DNA of 64,000 nt from Ypsolopha sequella (GCA_934047225.1 OW203983.1:2418001-2482000), one strand, 5' to 3'; shown: positions 21,468 to 32,990, numbered from the stretch's first letter. The notes: generated by a model from the letters alone, not told the origin. Made by a program: numbers and translations.

Positions 21468-22701
21468 AGGAGGAAGTGTTATATTTATGTTTGCACTACT
21501 ATTATTGTTGGTTATAATAACCTGGGCCAGCGTCTCACCAACAGATGAGGAAGTGTTATATTTATGTTTGCACTACTATTATTGTTGGTTATAATAACCT
21601 GGGCCAGCGTCTCACCAACAGATGAGGAAGTGTTATATTTATGTTTGCACTACTATTATTGTTGGTTATAATAACCTGGGCCAGCGTCTCACCAACAGAT
21701 GAGGAAGTGTTATATTTATGTTTGCACTACTATTATTGTTGGTTATAATAACCTGGGCCAGCGTCTCACCAACAGATGAGGAAGTGTTATATTTATGTTT
21801 GCACTACTATTATTGTTGGTTATAATAACCTGGGCCAGCGTCTCACCAACAGATGAGGAAGTGTTATATTTATGTTTGCACTACTATTATTGTTGGTTAT
21901 AATAACCTGCGCCAGCGTCTCACCAACAGATGAGGAAGTGTTATATTTATGTTTGCACTACTATTATTGTTGGTTATAATAACCTGGGCCAGCGTCTCAC
22001 CAACAGATGAGGAAGTGTTATATTTATGTTTGCACTACTATTATTGTTGGTTATAATAACCTGGGCCAGCGTCTCACCAACAGATGAGGAAGTGTTATAT
22101 TTATGTTTGCACTACTATTATTGTTGGTTATAATAACCTGCGCCAGCGTCTCACCAACAGATGAGGAAGTGTTATATTTATGTTTGCACTACTATTATTG
22201 TTGGTTATAATAACATGGGCCAGCGTCTCACCAACAGATGAGGAAGTGTTATATTTATGTTTGCACTACTATTATTGTTGGTTATAATAACCTGGGCCAG
22301 CGTCTCACCAACAGATGAGGAAGTGTTATATTTATGTTTGCACTACTATTATTGTTGGTTATAATAACCTGGGCCAGCGTCTCACCAACAGATGAGGAAG
22401 TGTTATATTTATGTTTGCACTACTATTATTGTTGGTTATAATAACCTGGGCCAGCGTCTCACCAACAGATGAGGAAGTGTTATATTTATGTTTGCACTAC
22501 TATTATTGTTGGTTATAATAACCTGGGCCAGCGTCTCACCAACAGATGAGGAAGTGTTATATTTATGTTTGCACTACTATTATTGTTGGTTATAATAACC
22601 TGGGCCAGCGTCTCACAAACAGATGAGGAAGTGTTATATTTATGTTTGCACTACTATTATTGTTGGTTATAATAACCTGGGCCAGCGTTTCACCAACAGA
22701 T
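21468..22701 (+). repeat. Tandem repeat, 77-bp unit, 16 copies
   Basis: The unit begins GAGGAAGTGTTATATTTATG, contains GTTGGTTATAATAACC and ends GCGTCTCACCAACAGAT. Copies are almost identical; rare variants are CTGCGCC, ACATGGG, TCACAAAC and a terminal GTTTCACC. A plus-strand open frame (21238-21594) runs into the array and is judged spurious. Confidence 0.95.
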
Positions 22702-23268
22702 GCAAAGTAATCATTAGCAGAATTCACAGAATGTTGTGGGTTTGATTTAACTCTTAACAACTCTATCGGCTCTGAGCTTACCCTTTCTGTAGCGGTTATA
22801 ATGTAAAGACACGATCTTTTCGAACGAACTTATAAGAATTCAATGTTTTTTTTTTTTCAATAATGCACCGTATAAAAATATTGCACATAAAATAAAATGT
22901 CAGGAGTATTAATTGAATCCCAAAAGCCGCGAAAAATCGGAAAATCTTTGAAAAACCGATCGAAAACGCAAAACATAACCATTACGCTGTATTAAAAGAA
23001 GTTTATTTATTTATTTTTATTTTATTTACAGTAAATTATTGCCGTTTACGAGTAATTTCACCTTAAAAACGAGTGATTTACCGTTTTTTACAAACACCGC
23101 CTTTAAATTTGCATTTTAGGGGTTGGTTGTTAAGAAATGATTAAAATTTCCCGGTTTTTAGTCCATATTAAGGATAGACCTAGTTCTAGTTTGTGTCAAT
23201 GGAATACGAAACCGTCATCCATGAGCCCTACTCGCAATTGACCAGTTATTTTTTCTTTCTATTTTCAG
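22702..23268. other. Intron with the right direct repeat of the 77-bp array
   Basis: 22915-22985 matches 21211-21280 in direct orientation. 23029-23096 is inverted relative to 19763-19832. The stretch ends in a strong pyrimidine tract, TTTTTTCTTTCTATTTTCAG, at the acceptor of the next exon. Confidence 0.6.
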
Positions 23269-24881
23269 TATCAATTCATATCCCAAATCCTGAGATGGCG
23301 TGCTCAAAGCACCTCAGACCATGTGATATTCACTTTGCTCAACTCTAAAGGCACCGTCTCAAAAGTGCTGACATGTGCCGAACTGCACAAGAAAGCTGAA
23401 CGGATCGGGAACCTCTTGCTGGAGAAAGGTCGCGTGAACACCGGAGACCATGTCGCCCTCATCTTCCCTCCAGGGTTAGACCTCATCTGCGCGTTCTACG
23501 GCTGCCTGTACGTGGGTGCAGTGCCAGTGACCATACGCCCTCCTCACCCTCAGAACCTACACACCACCCTCCCCACCGTCAGAATGATCGTCGATGTCAG
23601 CAAGGCGACGCTAGTCCTCTCCAACCAGTCTGTGATAAAACTCCTCCGCTCCAAAGAAGCCAGCAATGTACTAGACAGCAAGGCGTGGCCTCTCACTCTG
23701 GACACGGACGATATGCCCAAGAAGAAGCTGCTGATTCTGTACCGAGCGCCGACCGCGGAGATGCTTGCATATTTAGACTTCAGTGTATCGACGACGGGAA
23801 TGCTCGCCGGTATAAAAATGTCACACGCGGCTGTCACTTCTCTCTGTCGGTCGATGAAAATAGCCTGCGAATTGTACCCTTCCCGGCATATAGCGCTATG
23901 TCTCGACCCGTACTGTGGCCTTGGCTTCGCTCTCTGGTGTCTGAGCAGCATCTATTCTGGACACCACTCCATCCTGATCCCACCTTCGGAAGTCGAAATG
24001 AACCCGGCGTTATGGCTCAGCGCGGTGTCCCAATACAAAGTCCGCGATACATTCTGCTCCTATGGGGTCATGGAACTCTGCACCAAAGGCCTGGGTAGTT
24101 CCGTCAACCAGCTCAAATCTAAGGGAATAAATCTAGCATGCGTGAGAACCTGCGTGGTGGTCGCCGAAGAAAGGCCGAGGATCAACTTGACGAACTCCTT
24201 CTCGAAGCTGTTCTCAGCTCTCGGCCTCAGTCCGAGGGCGGTGTCAACCTCGTTCGGTTGTCGCGTGAACATCGCCATTTGCTTACAAGGCGCTTCTAGT
24301 CCGGAACCGTCCACCGTCTACGTCGATCTCAGAGCACTGCGGAACGATCGGGTCTCCTTGGTGGAACGCGGCAGCCCCCACTCCCTATGCGTCATGGAGT
24401 CCGGGAAGCTGTTGCCTGGAGTGAAAGTGATCACGGCCAACCCGGAGACGAAGGGGCAGTGCGGCGATTCGCATTTAGGAGAGATCTGGGTCCAGTCACC
24501 GCACAACGCGAGCGGGTACTTCACTATTTACGGTGACGAGAGCGATTACGCCGACCATTTTAGTGCTCAACTAGTGACTGGCAACACGGGGGAGGTTTAC
24601 GCTCGGACTGGATACCTAGGGTTCTTGAGGAGGACGGAGATCACGACAACGACGTCTGTGATCGACGACTCGACGTCGCTGATGGCTCGGGATAGCGACA
24701 CGGAGTCGCTCGCGTCGGGATGCGGCAGCGTGGGCGGCGTGCCCACCGATAGCCACGATACGCACGACGCCGTGTTCGTGGTGGGCGCCCTTGACGAGAC
24801 GATCATGCTTCGCGGCATGAGATACCACCCCATTGACATTGAGAATTCTGTGATGCGATGCCATAAGAAGATTGCTGAATG
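23269..24881 (+). CDS. DIP2: DIP2 large exon 7: second adenylate-forming-like domain
   Basis: 537 codons encode almost the whole second domain. It starts YQFISQILRWRAQSTSDH, in phase after ...DAARK. Landmarks are GDHVALIFPPGLDLICAFYG, VPVTIRPPHPQNL and YLDFSVSTTGMLAGIKMSHA. The last sits where canonical enzymes have the phosphate-binding Thr/Ser/Gly loop and is DIP2-type rather than canonical. Next come ICLDPYCGLGF-like, YKVRDTFCSYGVMELCTKGL, RTCVVVAEERPRI and HNASGYFTIYGDES, then RTGYLGFLRR and VVGALDETIMLRGMRYHPID. A Ser/Thr/Asp-rich insert lies at about 24643-24765. The donor is TG|GTAAGT in phase 2. Proposed role: acyl-AMP/CoA-type lipid chemistry, from family knowledge only. Confidence 0.96.
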
Positions 24882-25942
24882 GTAAGTGGCCTCTTTGTTT
24901 TACATAAAATTAAATGTTTTTTTTTTTGGTATCAGAATATGTATGTAAACAAAAAATACATCCTCACGACATGAATCCCCAAAGGGTTGTCAGAGGTGTT
25001 CATTGCGACGATTATTACATTCCAACGTAATGGGTGGTGACCCCTATCAATTTATCCCCGTACTTCGGGCACTGATATGTACCCGCAGCTTAACGTGGCT
25101 TCCGAAGCACGCAGACCGAACTCTGGGCTAATATGAAACGTGTTTACATCTGAACTGAACACGGACAATAATAAGGCACATCTCGTGACATCTGTGGGCT
25201 GTATAGTACGTTTCAAATACAAAGGCCCTATTGCACTACAAACTTAACAATGGGGCTCATAATGTTTGCCTTTTGTTATCTAATTTGGAGCACTTCAAAT
25301 TGGCACGCGTCGGTGCAATCTGTATGCAACTAAAGCGTGACTAAGAAATTTTGGTACTTGAAAATAAAAATACGTATCATTAGTTGCTTACATTATTGTT
25401 TAATTATAATAGTATGGTATCTTTATATTAAAATTGAACAGTATTACATGTAATGTCTAATAATTAACAAGTACAGACATTCAGATAACTTACTATACTC
25501 TTCTAGGAGTTAATATGAAAACAAATTTAGTGAAATTAATGCAATTCGCCATGTTCACCAGGCAGACTATAACTCGAGTTTTTTTTTCTCTTAAAATCTA
25601 GACTATTTGATGATCTTGATTTGAACCAATTTCAGTTTTATGCAGTCAATATTTTTTTATAATATTTTATGTTTTCGTTACTTGTGAGGTCATTTGTTTC
25701 CCTAAGGCATAACTAGCGTATCCCTTGCATTGGTAAAAAAAAACATTTGACATATGTCGAGCGCTAGGCTTCGTTCAGTTTGATCGTCGGACAACGCCCG
25801 CTTATTATGCCATCTCTTTTGCACGCGTTGAATTTGTATATGCTATACTGCTGTCAGTGTTAGTTGAGTGAAGGCGTGCGATCAAACGGATCAACCTTAC
25901 GTTTCTTTTGTTGTGGCTAGGTATGTACCTCATGCAACATTG
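24882..25942. other. Intron, retroelement remnant and nothing else recognised
   Basis: 25005-25130 (containing TAACGTGGCTTCCGAAGCAC) is a decayed retroelement fragment related to those at 3395 and 15655. 25547-25573 is a 27-base string repeated exactly at 27751-27777. No gene is seen. Confidence 0.5.
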
Positions 25943-26686
25943 AGGGCCATCCATAAATTACGTCACACGTTAAGGGGTAGGGAGGGGGTCGACGAAGTAT
26001 GACATTGTGTGACAAGGGGGTGGGAGGGGTCCTAAATTTCGTGACGTCACATTTCAAAATCTATTATAATCTAAGTGTTTAAACTATTACTTTACGAAAA
26101 CCTCAAAAACATATACAACTGTATCCGTGTAAATATAAGATACCAATTGTTTTGTCGACCACTCGCTCTACTAGTGTTACGCGCCGACCGTCTAGGCGCC
26201 CTTTGATAAATGCCGCCAAACGCATTGCGCCTAGCGGTGATTTCTTTGCTTCTATTTCATTTGACCACTGACTTTCGCGGATGAAACAACGTTGTTCTTA
26301 GTTCTGCTATTTTGTGATTTTTAACTTAAGAAACAAGTTTAAAATGAACAAAAAAATAAATCACTTTAATCTTTACCGTAAGCTATATGAAACATACAGC
26401 AGCTTATTCTGATAAAAAAAAAAAAAACAAATTGTCTAAGAAGAAGTTAACAACTTCGTTTTTTGTTTTGTTAATTGTTTGATTTGATGTTAATTTTGTT
26501 ATAAAATAATTTTAATGGAAATAAAACTGCTTTCGGAACCGCTGTTTTCACTTAATAATTTCTAAATGTAAATAAAAAGTTTGTGTGTGTGTGACTTAGC
26601 ATGTTTATTCTGACCAGCTGTGACAAGGACGGGGGGAGGGGCAAAAAAATCATGAAATTCTTGTGACGTAATTTATGGATGACCCC
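25943..26686. mobile_element. Non-autonomous TIR transposon, ~744 bp
   Basis: The left end GGGCCATCCATAAATTACGT-CAC and right end GTGACGTAATTTATGGATGA-CCCC are inverted repeats of ~24 bp, followed inward by G-rich segments (GGGAGGGGGT, GGGGGGAGGGG). I recognise these ends from DNA transposons widespread in insects but cannot name the superfamily with confidence. The interior is AT-rich with no transposase frame. Confidence 0.75.
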
Positions 26687-27043
26687 TTGTTATCGAACAA
26701 AAAGTATCGATTCTTACTCGTACCGGTTAGTATTTCTTTAGGATTAGAGGTAAATAAAAGCAGCTTTAATTAAGTACGTAGTTCTACGCATACTGACAAA
26801 AGTAAATAAAAATTGTAATTTTTGAAAGTGCTCTCCAAAAACAATTTTTCTAGATGTTTTCACGATAAACGATTTCTTGAAGCAGTAACTGCCGGCCGTG
26901 CCAGCTTTTAAAAAAAACATATTCGTAGACTTAAAATGATTGTTTAGTGCCATCTAGTACCAAAATGTTATAGTAAAACGTCCATGCACCATACAATCTT
27001 TGAAAACTGTTATTACAGTTAATTTTAAAAGCTTTAGTTTTAG

Positions 27044-27480
27044 CATAGACTAAGTATTACTACGTATAGACTAGTAGTTCCCATACACCAGTTTGTAGCT
27101 AAAAAAAGGGGTACAATTCTAACGAAATCTAGATGGCGTTGCTAAATCCTCTAACGAACACGATGCTAAAAAATACCGATTACTGACGCTAGTGGCACAG
27201 CGATGTCACGTAACATAAAAATAATTCCCACTTCGATAATAGATGGTGCTGAAATATTCACTGCTAGTGTTGTCAACTTAGCGCCATCTAGTTTTTTAAA
27301 GCAAAACCATTATAGCCACATGTTTACTTGGCAACCATGAGAGTTTACTTGCAGCCAATTAAAAAAAAATATGCTTATTTGCAACACTTGGCGACACCTA
27401 GTGTCGTAAGGGCGCGTAAAAATTTGCTACGCCTTGATGTATGGGAGTTGTCGGTCTATACGTAGTAATACTTGGTCTTT
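27044..27480. mobile_element. MITE with ~26-bp TIRs
   Basis: The left end AGACTAAGTATTACTACGTA-TAGAC is mirrored by GTCTATACGTAGTAATACTT-GGTCT at the right end. The interior has shorter inverted segments (CCCATACA / TGTATGGG). A lone related motif, AGACTAAGTATTAACTTAGT-CT, occurs near 52912-52933. No coding capacity is seen. Confidence 0.75.
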
Positions 27481-27811
27481 GGTTTTAGGTTTAGTGCTGA
27501 CAAAAGTAAAATTGTATTTACATTGACTCAATAAAAGCTAAATTACATTAAAAAGTTTTGACAGCACTTACTTAAGAACACATTTCTCTGTTCAGCCATA
27601 GCATAGGGTCAAATGAAGGTCATAAGTTAAAGTCTAAAAATATCTATATATAATCTTCAGTTAAAAAAAACAATGAAATAAGGCCAAAAAATGTATTATC
27701 TCGAAACGGTTTTTCAATTAGCATCCCTTGGCATAGACTTCCCAAGGTCACGCCATGTTCACCAGGCAGACTATAACCCGATTGTATAGATTCACAAATG
27801 AATTGTTGCAG
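27481..27811. other. End of the last coding intron
   Basis: It contains the second exact copy (27751-27777) of a 27-base string starting CGCCATGTTCACCAGGCAGA, also at 25547-25573. The acceptor is AATTGTTGCAG. The minus-strand open frame across this and the next exon is a shadow. Confidence 0.55.
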
Positions 27812-28064
27812 CGCTGTGTTCACGTGGACGAACTTGCTAGTGGTAGTCGTGGAGCTAGACGGAGCTGACAGCGAGGCCCTGAACCTGGTGCCTCTGGTCA
27901 CCAACACCGTGCTGGAGGAGCACCATCTCATCGTGGGCGTGGTGGTGGTGGTGGACCCGGGCGTCGTGCCGATCAACTCGCGCGGAGAGAAGCAGCGGAT
28001 GCACCTCAGGGACGGGTTCCTCTCCGACCAGATCGACGCTATCTACATCGCATACAACATGTAA
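27812..28064 (+). CDS. DIP2: DIP2 last conserved coding exon with stop
   Basis: The split codon TG|C gives Cys and then AVFTWTNLLVVVVELDGADS, LVPLVTNTVLEEHHLIVGVV and VINSRGEKQRMHLRDGFLSD-like sequence (read PINSRGEKQRMHLRDG). It ends IYIAYNM followed by TAA. This is the C-terminal subdomain of the second adenylate-forming-like domain, and AYNM-stop is the C-terminus I know from fly and vertebrate DIP2. The total coding length in the window is 1,003 codons plus stop, against ~1,560-1,770 residues for the family. The terminal ATG-TAA sits in the string ATGTAAGT, a perfect donor, so an alternative splice out of this exon is possible (see 51439-51541). Confidence 0.93.
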
Positions 28065-29419
28065 GTCGCTCTGTTTGTACGAGTATTCAGTTCATAGACG
28101 ACTTTTTTTATTAAATTTTTTACCATTTACTGTATTTTAGCACTTTTCAATTTTATATAGGTATTACGAATGACGATTATGATTATGCTAGTTCCCTACT
28201 ATACCGTGTGTACTTTGTAAAAGTATGTTTGTTATTGTATTATGAAATACTACAATATGCGAAGGTTCGGTATTTGATTAAAAGTTTTAGAAGACTGTAT
28301 TGCTAATACTAATTTGTAAGAGTTATGAAAGTTAATTTCCTTCTTATGTAAGTGTCAACGCAAAATTACATTTAAAAGACTGACCCAAGTCTCAGTTTGT
28401 GTTATCATTTTCACGACTCCAGTTTATTTTTTCCTGTTTCGTAGTGAGATTTTTTTGTTAAAATATTGGTAAAATGATATCAAATAAATCTTTAGTTGTG
28501 ACTGTATTTAAAACATAAGATTGTATATTCATTATAAAATGTGTAATGGATAAGTGTTAGGGATAAATGCAAAGATTTCAAAAGTTTAGATGAGCCCTGG
28601 CACCTAAAATCGACTGCATTATGATTGCGCAATCTGTCTACCTACGGTCAGCAAACTGATCAGGCTACTAAAGTTTTTAAAATGATTAACTGTAAACTGT
28701 AACTGCTAATAGAGTGGCATGGGGACATGAAAATAAACAACGTTATTTACAAAGAGTATTCGAAATGAAATACCTGCATTTTATATTTATGTAAAAAAAA
28801 ACAAATTTTAATAAACACGGGAACAGCAATAAATATATACTGATGCCAAGCACAAGAGCGCTCGAAATATATCCCGCTTTAATTAGTTTATGTGTAGATA
28901 TTTATTAATAATTACTGCTTTTATAAAGCAAAAAATTTTATAAAGAAAATCCAATCCAATATATCTTTTTTTTTATTAAAATACTTTTATAGATCTGTAC
29001 TAATAAGAAGGAAGCAAAAAGTAAAAAAAAATTCATTCAATTGCTCGATTTGCACTTTTTTAACATTTTATAATGGTCTCAATAATATCTTGATTCATAT
29101 CGATAACATGATCTATTGCATCTGCTGACGCTATCGAGTTAGTGATGGTTTTTGACTATCGGTAGATGATCCCTTGTAAACTTCGGCCTCAGTACACCTA
29201 CGTGTCTAAATATATTAGTCACTAGAACTCCACAGCGCATGTAGTGAGAGAGTGTCATCTCTTTCTCTCTTAAACACTACTTTCTCTTTCGTGCAATCGC
29301 CATTTTAACTTTAATATTTTTGCTAATAAAGGAAATCAATTATTTATTTTTTGAAATCATAATACTTGCGCGTGAAATGTCGCACTTTTAACTTTATTCG
29401 AATTTCTTGAATTGGCATA
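28065..29419. other. DIP2: Probable DIP2 3' untranslated region and downstream AT-rich DNA
   Basis: If the stop at 28062 is used, a 3' UTR of ~440 bases would run to the AATAAA at 28483-28488. Beyond that the sequence is AT-rich with several more AATAAA-like strings and no recognisable gene. Confidence 0.5.
28483..28488 (+). terminator. Candidate polyadenylation signal AATAAA for DIP2
   Basis: This is the first canonical AATAAA after the DIP2 stop codon, followed by a T/GT-rich stretch (TCTTTAGTTGTGACTGTATT). It is positional evidence only. Confidence 0.45.
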
Positions 29420-29846
29420 GATTAAATTATGTTAAGGTGTGTTAATTCGAAAACCATTTCGAGATTTAGGTTTAATAAGCCGTATTTTCGGAGTTTTGGT
29501 CTAAAAAACCTCATGATGTTGAATATTTTTACGAAAAGGCTGCAACTTCCATTTGCCCTCGTGTGACGTCACTTGAGTAATGTCTGTTTAGAAATGTGTC
29601 CTTTGCTATCAAGATAAATTTATAATAATTTGCTTCAGGCTAATTTGACAGCTAGATGACAGATGAGTAGACAGACAGAGACAGACCACTTTTTTTATAA
29701 GCAATCACACATCACAATCAGTGTAATGTCTAAATTTCTCAAGTGACAAGGTCATCGGACAATTCTTTAAAAAATCATAAAAAATAATGGTTATTTTATG
29801 TAACAAAATAATGAAAACTATATCCTAAAATGACGTATATTCTTTG
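29420..29846 (-). repeat. Dispersed repeat family B, copy 2 (inverted)
   Basis: The reverse complement aligns along its length with 3955-4400, keeping the same order of landmarks, including the GTGACGTCAC segment and the GGTCTGTCTCTGTCT segment. Flanks differ, so this is an independent insertion. 29847-30206 after it shows nothing recognised. Confidence 0.75.
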
Positions 29847-30206
29847 AAAAAAATTATAAAAAATCTTTTAAAAATAAGCCATGGGAATTGTTGGTGCACT
29901 TTAGAAATACACACGATGGCATATTGAGACCCTTTTCTCGTAAAAATTCAAAAACTTTAATCGCTCTTAAGGCGTTCCAGTATTGTTCAGATGAGCACTG
30001 ATTAAAACGTGTGAGCGTCACCCATTTAAAGGTCAAAACATTTTGGTGCTGTCATACTACGGTAAGGGTTTATCTTAACTTTTGAAATCTTTGGATAAAT
30101 GATTAAGGATACAAGTGTTAGTTTCGTGTTTCTGTTTTGTCGTTTACTGACAATATTAACATCGGAATTGTTTTTATAAAAAAAAATGACTTTTTTAATA
30201 AAAGAA

Positions 30207-30553
30207 CACTCTAAATGTTATTAGAGTGCATTACAAACTAGAAAAGATCAATTAGGAACCAATCCAAAGACAAGAATTTGAAAAAAATCCCCGTGTACAG
30301 GATTCGAACCTGCGACCTCTTGTTATCAAGACAAGCGCGCTACCAATTGCGCCACCGACGTACCTACCCAGACCGGTGAATTCTTTCATAATACTTGTGA
30401 TCGATCTGTATGTGCAGTACAAGCTGCAAAAAATAACAGTGGACAAGTATGATGGAAGAATTCGCCGGTCTAAGTAGGAACCTCGGTGGCGCAATTGGTA
30501 GCGCGCTTGTCTTGATCTAATTTGTAATGCACCCTAATAATATTTAGAGTATT
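30207..30553. mobile_element. Small TIR element carrying an inverted pair of tRNA-like segments
   Basis: The outer arms (30207-30254, ACTCTAAATGTTATTAGAGT..., and 30512-30553) are inverted repeats containing GTGCATTACAAA / TTTGTAATGCAC. The inner arms (30323-30390 and 30455-30517) are also inverted and contain GGTGGCGCAATTGGTAGCGC in opposite orientations. Only the minus-strand side keeps the anticodon-to-T-arm half. Confidence 0.75.
30291..30361 (-). pseudogene. tRNA-like segment (SINE-type), not a functional tRNA gene
   Basis: On the minus strand it reads a D-arm GCGC-AATTGGTA-GCGC, an anticodon stem CTTGT/ACAAG with a seven-base loop CTTGATA, then a T-arm GCAGG-TTCGAAT-CCTGT. Internal RNA polymerase III A-box-like (TGGCGCAATTGG) and B-box (GGTTCGAATCC) sequences are present. 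The acceptor stem does not pair, and the implied TGA anticodon would need a long variable arm that is absent. I therefore call it a tRNA-derived fragment. A related T-arm (GAGGTCGCAAGTTCGAATCC, minus strand) lies near 53910-53935. Confidence 0.7.
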
Positions 30554-31650
30554 CATAGCGATGGATTTCGCAAAATAAACATAATCTTAAAAACACTTCT
30601 CCATAAATCAATGTTTAATATTTATAAATTATTTTATGCAATTAATTAATTAGTGTAAGTATTTGACGTTGCCATTTTTCGGCAAAATATTTACGTACTT
30701 CAATGGATGTGAAAAAATATGCGACATTAAATAGTATCAAAATAAAGTGAAAATGGTAGAAAATCAATTTGCACTATTTATTTTTTGTCCAGTTTAGTTA
30801 AAACCACCATGTGACCGTGCGTTAACTGGCTGCGCGATTCTCTAACTTTGTTAAAATATCCCCTGATGCCCTGACGAATTCCTGTCGCTGCAACAACGTT
30901 TCTTGCTATTTCTTTAAACTTCTTACACAAACTGGATTAAATTTCTCATAGTTATTTAATTAAAATAGTTTAATCTTTTGACGTACTTCGAACAAATGCC
31001 ATTGTATCACTAGAATTATGTATAACTTTCCTTGGTTGCATTACGTATTGTTCGCTTGGTCAAACAGTTTGCTGTACACCCGTACGCTATTCTGGTAACT
31101 ATGTGAAGATAAATAGGCACATGACTAGTTTACATAATTGATCTCAATGAAACCTGTCAGATACACAGTGGGTATGCGCGTATGTACACACCACACAAAA
31201 TTTTGTCGGCATTTCAAACCTTGCAAACTGTTTGAGAAAACGAACTATATTTATTTCTTGCGAAGAATAAAAACAAACTTCACGTTTGTTTCATTCCATT
31301 TTTCTAATCATGTGTAATATAATAGTCATTCTATAGCTAATTTGATGAAAGTATATAAATTGCGATCTTTTTAATAAAACTGCGCTATAATATTTTAACA
31401 TAGTTGGCTTCAACAAAATATTTTTTTGTTACTTGGTTATCTTGAAAAGTGTAATGAAAGAATTGAAAAAAATATATATTTTGCTATATTTCGTGCAGAT
31501 ATCCAATATTTACTTTATTTTTTGTAATAATTTATTCGTTTATTGTAAATATACTTTTGTTATTTAATGTTACGTTTAATTTTGATATGGTATTTAGCTT
31601 TTAAATGTTGTTTTAAATTTTGAATTTAGGTCAACACTTTATTATTATAG
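30554..31650. other. AT-rich intergenic or intronic DNA, nothing recognised
   Basis: There are no extended coding-like frames, no clear inverted repeats and no tandem structure. Confidence 0.5.
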
Positions 31651-32250
31651 ATATTGAACTGATGAGTTGATGATAAACGTTTATTGAACTGATGAGTTGA
31701 TGATAAACGTTTATTGAACTGATGAGTTGATGATAAACGTTTATTGAACTGATGAGTTGATGATAAACGTTTATTAAACTGACGAGTTGATGATAAATGT
31801 TTATTGAACTTATGAGTTGATGATAAATGTTTATTGAACTGATGAGTTGATGATAAATGTTTATTGAACTGATGAGTTGATGATAAACGTTTATTGAACT
31901 GATGAGTTGATGATAAACGTTTATTGAACTGATGAGTTGATGATAAACGTTTATTAAACTGACGAGTTGATGATAAATGTTTATTGAACTTATGAGTTGA
32001 TGATAAATGTTTATTGAACTGATGAGTTGATGATAAATGTTTATTGAACTGATAAGTTGATGATAAATGTTTATTGAACTGATGAGTTGATGATAAACGT
32101 TTATTGAACTTATGAGTTGATGATAAATGTTTATTGAACTGATGAGTTGATGACAAATGTTTATTGAACTGATGAGTTGATGATAAATTTTTATTAAACT
32201 GATGAGTTGATGATAAATTTTTATTGAACTGATGAGTTGATGATAAATTT
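31651..32250 (+). repeat. Tandem repeat, 30-bp unit, 20 copies, with 180-bp higher-order repeat
   Basis: The unit is TATTGAACTGATGAGTTGAT-GATAAACGTT. 31681-31860 and 31861-32040 are identical 180-bp blocks of six units, including the shared AAACTGACGAG and AACTTATGAG variants, so higher-order duplication has occurred. The minus-strand frame of 176 codons (repeating SSTHQFNKHL) exists only because 30 is divisible by three. Confidence 0.95.
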
Positions 32251-32733
32251 CTATTTTCTAAAACTTGTATTTGTCTCTTAAATATTTCATTTACTTATGA
32301 AATATGAAAAATTTATGAATATTTAAAGATGTAGTCATTATATGCAATAAGTAAACATAGTTAAATGAACAAATAATTACTTGTTTGTAATCCATCGTGA
32401 TAAGTTACTATAGTACTAGCTAAGTGTGCGGCAGAATGTAGTAAAACATTTATTGATTTTATTTTAATTGTCCATGCCTTTAAAAATGCATTTAAAACTT
32501 ACGTTACGCACATGACACATGTACTGTTTTTACATTTGTGAAAGCTGTTTGCTAAAATTTCCATCAAAGTTTTTTTGACCAAAGGTTGGTTTGTGACATA
32601 ATATCTGTATTTAGTATTTATCCTATTTTTGCGAATTATACTGTCTTGGAAATGAATAAAGTGCATTCTTGTTTTAAAATTGTCTGTTTTCTTTTCAACC
32701 CAGCCTCGTACCGAGGAGAATGAACACTATATT

Positions 32734-32990
32734 ATACAACGTGTGACAGAAAGTTGTAACCATATTTGAAGAGCTTATTCAGAACAACTTTTACTTTGGA
32801 ACAAACCCCGAAATCTCAAAAAAAAATCTGCCTTTCCATACATTTCGGCCGAGCGGCATTGCATTTTTCTATGAAACAGTTAATTTTTTTTTTCGATATA
32901 CAGGTTTTGTTCCATAGTAAAAGTTGTTCTATACCACTAACTGAATAAGCTCTTCAAATATGGTTACAACTTTCTGTTACACGTTGTATA
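32734..32990. mobile_element. Palindromic MITE, family A copy 2
   Basis: The ends ATACAACGTGTGACAGAAAG and CTTTCTGTTACACGTTGTAT are inverted repeats continuing through TTGTAACCATATTTGAAGAG. This is the same family as 1749-1995, with the central segment in the opposite orientation. 32251-32733 before it is AT-rich with nothing recognised. Confidence 0.85.

Noticed and set aside
21238..21594. 118-codon plus-strand frame
   Set aside because: Its second half is the 77-bp repeat and its first half is intronic DNA duplicated at 22915. No protein-like features.
30291..30361. Functional tRNA gene (apparent TGA or GAT anticodon)
   Set aside because: The acceptor stem does not pair, the variable arm is too short for tRNA-Ser, and it lies in an inverted-repeat element with a second partial copy.
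31626..32156. 176-codon minus-strand frame with a ten-residue period
   Set aside because: A 30-bp tandem unit keeps frame automatically. No start context, signal peptide or non-repeat domain was seen.
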